Assembly (NCBI RefSeq): GCF_006715165.1
Contig: NZ_VFMS01000001.1
Span: 4,340,001-4,404,000, forward strand
From: Arthrobacter sp. SLBN-122
Lineage (GTDB): Bacteria > Actinomycetota > Actinomycetes > Actinomycetales > Micrococcaceae
DNA length: 64,000 bases
Reading direction: 5' to 3'
Below, one piece after another: positions 58,951 through 64,000 of this stretch; positions within the stretch are counted from its first letter, which is position 1; the number at the start of each line of letters is the position of its first letter. Made by a program: the position numbers and the translations under genes. A model generated the notes under the pieces. That model saw only the letters and a program-made list of their open reading frames with translations, was not told the origin of the DNA and did no database searches.

Positions 58951-60920
58951 CGGACCCCTTCCTTTCCCGGCCGGCCAGGCAACCCTCGGAGCTGCCGGAT
59001 GATGCCCACCGCTTCCGGCAAGGCCAACAGGAAGGCGCCGGCGGCGAAAATCCAGTACAGCTCGGCTCCAACCGCCAGCGGGTCCTTTCCATCCGCCCGT
59101 TCCACCTTGCCCGGGCGTGCCTGCTGCATCATGTCCGCCACCGGTGCGCCGGCGGCGCGGTGCACGTAGGGCAGGCCGAGCTGTCCGGCAAGGTTCCGCA
59201 GCCGCTCCTCGTCGATAACCGACACTGCATCACCGCTGCTGCCGGCCCTGTTGTCCTGCAGGTACGCGCCGCCGTCGTTCTCCTGCGCGGCGTTTTCCTT
59301 CGATGCGGTGCCCTGCAGTCCGGTGTTCTCTTTCATCCGGCCGCCCGCGGCCGTGCCGTAGCCCAGCACAGCTCCCCCGGCCACCAGCCCGCCGTCCACC
59401 GTCATGGCCTCGGAGTCCCCGGCGCTGGTTTGTTCACCGTCTCCCAGGTAGTACACCAGCCGGGGCCTGCCGGGGTTGCTGTCACGGGCAGCGCTCAACC
59501 GCTCGGACAGCACCTGCCTGGCTGCCGTGATGCTGCTGCCTTTGGCATAGTCAGTCACCTGGGGTTCCAGGACATCCGTAATGGTTTCCAGGGCCAGCGT
59601 ATCCGTGCTGAGCGGCATGCGGACGTGCGCCGTGGTGTCGAAGGTGATGACCGAAAAGCGCGCGCCCGGCAGTTGTTCGGCGATGGCCATGATGTCTTTC
59701 CGGACGCCCTCCAGCCGCGGGCTGCCGTTGCCAAAGTCCTCGGCCACCATGCTCGTGGTGGTGTCCACCACGAAGAACACGTTGAGGTCCGTGGTGGCAG
59801 CCCGCACCGATCCACCGGGCAGACCAGGCCGCAGGGCCGCCACCAGGACCAGCAGGACCACCGCTCCCCGTCGCAGCCACGCCCTGCCCAGGCGCCCGGA
59901 TCCCTGCAGCCGCCACAAGACCGCATACAGGGCCAGGGCTGACAACAGCCCAAGAGCAAGCGGCAGGCCGGGTACGTCCGAGAACACTGCGCGCGCCGCC
60001 CCCTGGATCGCCGCCGTTTCGGTCTGCTCCACGGCGTTGACGATTCCCGCCACTGCATCAGCGTTGTCCAGGGCGTAGTACAGGCCCCCGGTTGATTCCG
60101 CGGCAGCACGGAGTTGGGCCCCCGGCTGGTCAGGACCACTGCCGTAGTCCAGGTCGCCCGGGTTCAGTGCGTGAACGTGGACGGACCGTTCCCGGGCCAC
60201 CTGCGCAGCCTGCTCAAGAGACATGATCGGCTCGCCCGAGAGGAAATTGTCAGTTGCCAGCACCACTGACCGCGAGCGCTGCGGTACGCCTTCCTGCCCG
60301 GTACCTCCGCCGGCTTCGCTGGGGGTTTTGCCGCCGTGGCCGGGGAAGCTGTTGAGGCAGGATGCCAGGCCGTCGCCAATCAGCGAGGACCCCCTGCCGC
60401 TCCAGGTGCCGTCGAGGAATCCGGAGCTGCCCGGCTTGCCGTCGAACGCGTCCTTCGCGAGATGGAGCTGCTCCTGGGCGTAGGCGTAGTCGTCGGTCAA
60501 CGGAAAGACCTGGATGGCGGTGCTGTCGAAGATGGTCAGGCCGATCCGCTCGCCGTCGAAGGTCCGGGCAAGGCCGGCAAAGACATCCACCACTGCCGCG
60601 TCGGCGCTGCTCATGGAACCGGAGGTGTCCAGGCAGAGCATGATGTCGCGGTTGTGCTGCTCAGGCCGGATGGTGGACACGTCAACCGGCCGTGCCGCCG
60701 CAACCGCCGTGGAGGCCAGCAGCAGGGCGCAGGCTGCGCCGGCCAGGAGCAGCCGCCGCCGGTGCCGGCGCAGGGCTGCTTGGTACTCCGGCAGCGCGGT
60801 GAGCCTCTCCACATGGGCCACCGGCCGCCGTCGTATGTTGGACATCCGGTTGCTGCGCAGCGCAACCCATGCCGCCACTCCTGCCGCAGCGGCTGCAACC
60901 GGCAGCAGCCACCAGAACAT
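58947..60920 (-). CDS. Protein with two von Willebrand A domains (BatA-BatB fusion type)
   Basis: About 657 residues from ATG 60920 (GTG 60929 possible). After an N-terminal helix comes vWA domain 1 with MIDAS LCLDTSGSMSS (about 95-105). Membrane helices follow in the middle (LPLALGLLSALALYAVLW; LRRGAVVLLVLVAAL), then vWA domain 2 with FFVVDTTTSMV and ATGDG-type YYLGDGEQTSAGDSEA. A last helix ends the protein. Usually BatA and BatB are separate proteins; here both vWA units are in one chain. Probably binds a partner through metal-dependent sites under control of MoxR. Confidence 0.85.
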   Translation of the reverse strand: MFWWLLPVAAAAAGVAAWVALRSNRMSNIRRRPVAHVERLTALPEYQAALRRHRRRLLLAGAACALLLASTAVAAARPVDVSTIRPEQHNRDIMLCLDTSGSMSSADAAVVDVFAGLARTFDGERIGLTIFDSTAIQVFPLTDDYAYAQEQLHLAKDAFDGKPGSSGFLDGTWSGRGSSLIGDGLASCLNSFPGHGGKTPSEAGGGTGQEGVPQRSRSVVLATDNFLSGEPIMSLEQAAQVARERSVHVHALNPGDLDYGSGPDQPGAQLRAAAESTGGLYYALDNADAVAGIVNAVEQTETAAIQGAARAVFSDVPGLPLALGLLSALALYAVLWRLQGSGRLGRAWLRRGAVVLLVLVAALRPGLPGGSVRAATTDLNVFFVVDTTTSMVAEDFGNGSPRLEGVRKDIMAIAEQLPGARFSVITFDTTAHVRMPLSTDTLALETITDVLEPQVTDYAKGSSITAARQVLSERLSAARDSNPGRPRLVYYLGDGEQTSAGDSEAMTVDGGLVAGGAVLGYGTAAGGRMKENTGLQGTASKENAAQENDGGAYLQDNRAGSSGDAVSVIDEERLRNLAGQLGLPYVHRAAGAPVADMMQQARPGKVERADGKDPLAVGAELYWIFAAGAFLLALPEAVGIIRQLRGLPGRPGKEGVR

Positions 60921-61399
60921 CAGTTCCACGCGCGCACCGCCGCCGAGGCTTGTGCTGCCGACACGGTGACGGACGGCAACGGGCCGGGACCGAATTCGGC
61001 CGGGTACAGGGCTTCAACGACGCTGGCCGCCGCCGGAAGCGGGTGACGCGCCAGGTCCTGGTGCGTCATCCTGGTGGCGTCCACACCGGTGGCATCGCGG
61101 ACGAATCCGCGCAGCAGCAGGCTGATGTGCTGGTGCGCCGTGCGTTCCTCAAGTTGCCCGGCAGCCACCGCATCCTCCACATCCTTGATGCGCTGCAGGC
61201 AGGCGGCTTTCAGGGCCGGCAGGTCTGTCAGGGCGGACCGGACCGGCGCAGAGCTGCCCTGCGTGGACCGTTTGGGGACGTGGGTGGAGGCAAGCACGAA
61301 CACGAACCAGCCGGCCACCAGGGCGAGCAGTGCCATACCGCACCAGAGCCAGGCGGAACTGTATTGCAGCGGGCCATAGAATCCGGGATCAGCCTGCAC
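60920..61399 (-). CDS. Small membrane protein of the MoxR operon
   Basis: 159 residues from a GTG at 61399 (AGAGG upstream, overlapping the DUF58 gene). One helix near the start (AWLWCGMALLALVAGWFVFV) and a cytosolic helical domain (LKAACLQRIKDVEDAVAAGQ; HISLLLRGFVRDATGVDATR). In related operons this position holds a DUF4381- or DUF4129-like protein; the sequence is compatible but not diagnostic. Its stop overlaps the vWA start (TGATG). Confidence 0.75.
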   Translation of the reverse strand: MQADPGFYGPLQYSSAWLWCGMALLALVAGWFVFVLASTHVPKRSTQGSSAPVRSALTDLPALKAACLQRIKDVEDAVAAGQLEERTAHQHISLLLRGFVRDATGVDATRMTHQDLARHPLPAAASVVEALYPAEFGPGPLPSVTVSAAQASAAVRAWN

Positions 61400-62309
61400 G
61401 CCGGTGCCTCTCCAGGAGGGCGAAGAGACCCGTGATGACATCCGCGCTGCCCGCCACTTCCCCCTCAGTGATCCCCGCGCCCTGCAACATTGCCCTCCGC
61501 GCCGCGTCACGCTCTTCCATGGCCGTCATATAGGCGGCGTTCACCTCCGCCGACATGGCCGGCTGCCAGGCCAGCAGCGCGGAATCAGCCACACTGTAGG
61601 AGTCCGCGGCAGCGTGGGAATTCGTGTCGGCGCCGGGAGTACGTTCGGCCCCCGGCGGTGGTGCCAGCCCTGCGTCCCGAATGGTCAGCCATAGGATCTC
61701 GTGCTGGGCGCGGAGCCTGCGCAGGAGTTGGCCGGTGGCAGCGTCTGCGGCAATTTCGTCCGCAACAACGAACAGCAGATGGCGGCCCTTGACGTTGCGC
61801 GCCGTGTACTCGAGTTGGTCCTGGATCCTGCTGGGTGCCGCCTTGAGGTTCGTGTGGGAGTCCACATGCCCCAGCAGCCGTTCCAGGTGGGCCTCGCCTC
61901 CCTTGGCCGGCAGGGAACGGGTGACCGCCGTATCACCGTATACAAGGCCCACCAGGTCGCCGTGCCGGTGGGCCAGGTAGCCCAGGACCCCCAGCGCCAG
62001 CACGGCGATGTCCTTCTTCACTTCCCCTGATAGCGCCTCGGCTGCCATGTTGCGCCCTGTATCGGTGACCAGCAGGACAGTCTGCCGGCGGACGGCGACG
62101 TACCGCCTGATCAGGGGTGAGCCGTGGCGCGCAGAAGCCTTCCAGTCGATATCGCGGACTTCATCTCCGGGGACGTAGGCGCGCAGGTCATCGAAGTCCA
62201 GGCTGCGGCCCCTGAAGACGGAACCGTATTCGCCGTCGAGCATGCCGCGGGCTTTGCGGTGCGCGAAGATGGCCATCTTCGACTTCACCCGCTGGAGGAG
62301 ACCGGCCAT
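61389..62309 (-). CDS. DUF58 family protein
   Basis: 306 residues. GEYGSVFRGRSLDFDDLRAY, VPGDEVRDIDWKASARHG and PLIRRYVAVRRQTVLLVTD are the DUF58 signature (GxxRSxxxGxGxEFxxxRxYxxGDxxRxIDW). The C-terminal part folds like a vWA domain (VLLVTDTGRNM). DUF58 proteins regularly follow MoxR ATPases and help assemble complexes with vWA proteins. It starts 6 bp behind moxR. Confidence 0.93.
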   Translation of the reverse strand: MAGLLQRVKSKMAIFAHRKARGMLDGEYGSVFRGRSLDFDDLRAYVPGDEVRDIDWKASARHGSPLIRRYVAVRRQTVLLVTDTGRNMAAEALSGEVKKDIAVLALGVLGYLAHRHGDLVGLVYGDTAVTRSLPAKGGEAHLERLLGHVDSHTNLKAAPSRIQDQLEYTARNVKGRHLLFVVADEIAADAATGQLLRRLRAQHEILWLTIRDAGLAPPPGAERTPGADTNSHAAADSYSVADSALLAWQPAMSAEVNAAYMTAMEERDAARRAMLQGAGITEGEVAGSADVITGLFALLERHRRAG

Positions 62310-62315
62310 GGGGCG

Positions 62316-63323
62316 TCAGGGGGTCTGGACGGCGGCGACGACGGCGTCAATCACCGATTCCACCGGCACCTGCTCGGCCACCGCGTCAAAGTTCAGGATC
62401 AGCCGGTGCCGCAGCACCCGGTGGGCCAGCACCTTGACGTCCTCCGGGATGACGTGGTCGCGGCCGTTCAGCAGTGCCACGGCGCGGGCTGCCTGGCTGA
62501 AGGCGATGCTGGCACGGGGGCTGGCGCCAAACTCGATGAACCCGGCAAGCCTGGCATCAATGTAACGGGAGGCGTTCCGTGTCACATACACCAAACCCAC
62601 GATGTAGTTGATCACCGCCGGATCGATGTAGATGCGCCTGGCCAGGTCCTGGATCTCCCGGATGGCATCAAGGGAAGCGGCCGCCGGCGGCTTCTGTTCG
62701 GGGGTGAAGACGCCGGCGTCGATCCGGGCGATGATCCGGGCTTCTTCCGCGGGACTGGGGTAGTCCAGGACGTCCTTGAGCATGAAGCGGTCCATTTGCG
62801 CCTCCGGCAGCTGGTACGTGCCCTCCTGCTCGATGGGGTTCTGCGTGGCCAGGACCAGGAACGGCGACGGGAGGCGGTAGTCCTGGCCGCCGATGGACGT
62901 CTGGCGTTCCTGCATCGCCTCCAGCATGGCGCTCTGGGTTTTGGCGCTGGAGCGGTTAATTTCATCGAGCAGCACAATGTTGGCGTGGACCGGGCCCAGC
63001 TGCGTGTGGAAAGTTCCCTTGGCGGCGTCGTAGATCTGGGTTCCCACGATGTCGCTGGGCAGCAGGTCGGGCGTGCACTGGATCCGGCGGAATTCGGCGC
63101 TGACGGCGTCAGCCAGCGTTTGAGCCGCGGTGGTTTTGGCCAGTCCCGGGACGCTCTCGAGCAGGATGTGGCCGCCGGTCAGCAGGCCCACCAGCAACGA
63201 TTCCCGCAGCCGGGACTGCCCCACCACCTTGGCCTCGAAAGTGCGTGAAATGTTGGCGGCCACCTGCTGCGCCCTGGCCAGCTCCGCAGGCTGGATTCTT
63301 GCGGGCACGCTGGTCGAAAGCAC
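62316..63323 (-). CDS. MoxR-family AAA+ ATPase
   Basis: 335 residues. VVGQSRLRESLLVGLLTGGH, LLESVPGLAKTTAAQTLADA (Walker A GxxGxxKT type), VLLDEINRSSAKTQSAMLEA (Walker B), LATQNPIEQEGTYQLPEAQM (sensor 1) and SPRASIAFSQAARAVALLNG (sensor 2) are complete. MoxR proteins act as chaperones for vWA-protein complexes. First gene of a five-gene operon (moxR, DUF58, small membrane, double vWA, TPR). Confidence 0.94.
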   Translation of the reverse strand: MLSTSVPARIQPAELARAQQVAANISRTFEAKVVGQSRLRESLLVGLLTGGHILLESVPGLAKTTAAQTLADAVSAEFRRIQCTPDLLPSDIVGTQIYDAAKGTFHTQLGPVHANIVLLDEINRSSAKTQSAMLEAMQERQTSIGGQDYRLPSPFLVLATQNPIEQEGTYQLPEAQMDRFMLKDVLDYPSPAEEARIIARIDAGVFTPEQKPPAAASLDAIREIQDLARRIYIDPAVINYIVGLVYVTRNASRYIDARLAGFIEFGASPRASIAFSQAARAVALLNGRDHVIPEDVKVLAHRVLRHRLILNFDAVAEQVPVESVIDAVVAAVQTP

Positions 63324-63462
63324 TGGTTCTCCCCCTGAAGACGGTGACGGGCGTGCGGTCCGGAAGGCCGTGTCCCGTCCGCCATCCTATCCAAGCCCGG
63401 GAGCCCGAACCCGGCAATGGGCACCCCTCCCCATGCAGGCCCCGCGGGTCTATCCTTTTGCC

Positions 63463-63660
63463 ATGATCGAGCTTCCAGCCAGTTACAAGGAATATCTCGC
63501 CGGCAAGAGCCAGATGTTCGTCGACACCGTTAGGCCGGTCCTGATGCAGTCGGCGGCGGAAAAGCTGCACGGCGTGCGGGTGGTCAACAATCCCACCGGC
63601 CACCAGGCCCATCTCGACGACACCCTGCCGTTCGGCGTGGTGTTTGAGGATATCGACTAA
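63463..63660 (+). CDS. 65-residue hypothetical protein
   Basis: ATG at 63463, TAA at 63658-63660; the frame is longer upstream but only this part looks like protein. IELPASYKEYLAGKSQMFVD is a helix, THLPFGVV-like DTLPFGVVFEDID a conserved-looking acidic end. Divergent from moxR. No family known; such small proteins are widespread beside moxR in relatives, to my impression. Confidence 0.6.
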   Translation: MIELPASYKEYLAGKSQMFVDTVRPVLMQSAAEKLHGVRVVNNPTGHQAHLDDTLPFGVVFEDID

Positions 63661-64000
63661 CCCCTGACTGCACCCGCAAGGGCCAGCGAATTTCCGGCAC
63701 CCCGCGCCACGATGACGTAAAGAGCCAGGACCGGGATCGAATAGAGAATTGAGAATGCGGCCAGCTGGCCGTAGGCAACTGCTCCATGCTGGCCGAAGAA
63801 GCTGAAGATCGATACCGCTGCGGGCTGCCTTGCCTCGGACAGCAGGAGTACGAACGGAACGAAGAAGTTCCCCCACGCCTGGATGAACACGAAGATGAAC
63901 ACCACGGCAAGGCCCGGGCGCATCAGCGGCAGCACGATCGAACGCAGTGCGGCCAGCCGGGAGGCGCCGTCCACCCACGCCGCCTCCTCCAGCGCCAGCG
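63657..64000 (-). CDS. Carbohydrate-type ABC transporter permease, cut by the right edge
   Basis: The frame is open from the edge to TAG at 63657. It begins with EEAAWVDGASRLAALRSIVL, the EAA loop that contacts the ATPase in MalG-like permeases, followed by PGLAVVFIFVFIQAWGNFFV, helices VAYGQLAAFSILYSIPVLAL and a C-terminal end without extension. About 114 residues of a protein of roughly 270-300 are visible. Partner genes lie beyond the window. Its stop overlaps the stop of the 65-residue gene by 4 bp (convergent). Confidence 0.9.
   Translation of the reverse strand, partial: LALEEAAWVDGASRLAALRSIVLPLMRPGLAVVFIFVFIQAWGNFFVPFVLLLSEARQPAAVSIFSFFGQHGAVAYGQLAAFSILYSIPVLALYVIVARGAGNSLALAGAVRG

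Overview
The window looks like chromosome of a high-GC actinobacterium of the Micrococcaceae (Arthrobacter/Pseudarthrobacter type). Grounds: frequent GTG/TTG starts, an nrdH-nrdI-nrdE-nrdF cluster of class Ib ribonucleotide reductase, metE and metF, an Lsr2 nucleoid protein, DUF4259/DUF2199/DUF4241 proteins and many short genes with helicase-associated (HA) repeats. No rRNA, tRNA or CRISPR array was recognised. Family names come from reading motifs; no database search was possible.

Left edge (1-5.2 kb): the transposition genes of a Tn7-like element, tnsA-tnsB-tnsC-tniQ, all on the minus strand and tightly coupled. The tniQ gene runs off the left edge. The element end should lie just upstream of tnsA (about 4970-5220), so the cargo would be beyond position 1.

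Accessory region (5.2-43.5 kb): a patchwork of small, mostly uncharacterised genes and many broken ones. A four-gene module (tiny membrane protein, HTH plus two HA repeats, two-helix membrane protein, 66-residue hydrophilic protein) is present twice, at 10.3-11.8 kb and 18.6-20.6 kb, with decayed HA fragments at 7.2 kb and 20.7 kb. Two copies of a palindrome-plus-hairpin leader precede small genes at 16.7 and 18.2 kb. At 26373-27905 a 1,533-bp segment is bounded by inverted TTATCTTGCC ends and a near-perfect 6-bp duplication. It splits an excisionase-like gene and itself carries an intact paralogue of that gene, with no visible transposase. Further right lie PspA, a Suppressor-of-fused-type protein, a NatAB-like ABC exporter, a PD-(D/E)XK-type nuclease, Lsr2, and a large YobI-like membrane P-loop NTPase that is a defence candidate. 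Broken genes include a monooxygenase-fold gene with an early TGA, a MerR remnant, an AAA ATPase remnant and two frameshifted membrane proteins.

Core-like region (43.5-64 kb): nrdFEIH with a palindromic operator candidate; TspO; a lipid-modification operon (CFA-type methyltransferase, DUF1365, FAD oxidoreductase) with a divergent LysR regulator; DUF2004 and a six-helix membrane protein; metE; metF; and an operon of MoxR ATPase, DUF58, a small membrane protein, a double-vWA protein and a TPR-like protein. A sugar-type ABC permease runs off the right edge. Genes here are intact and longer, with large hairpin terminators. The change of character near 43.2-43.5 kb, marked by an ATPase remnant and a repeat-rich tract, suggests an island boundary.
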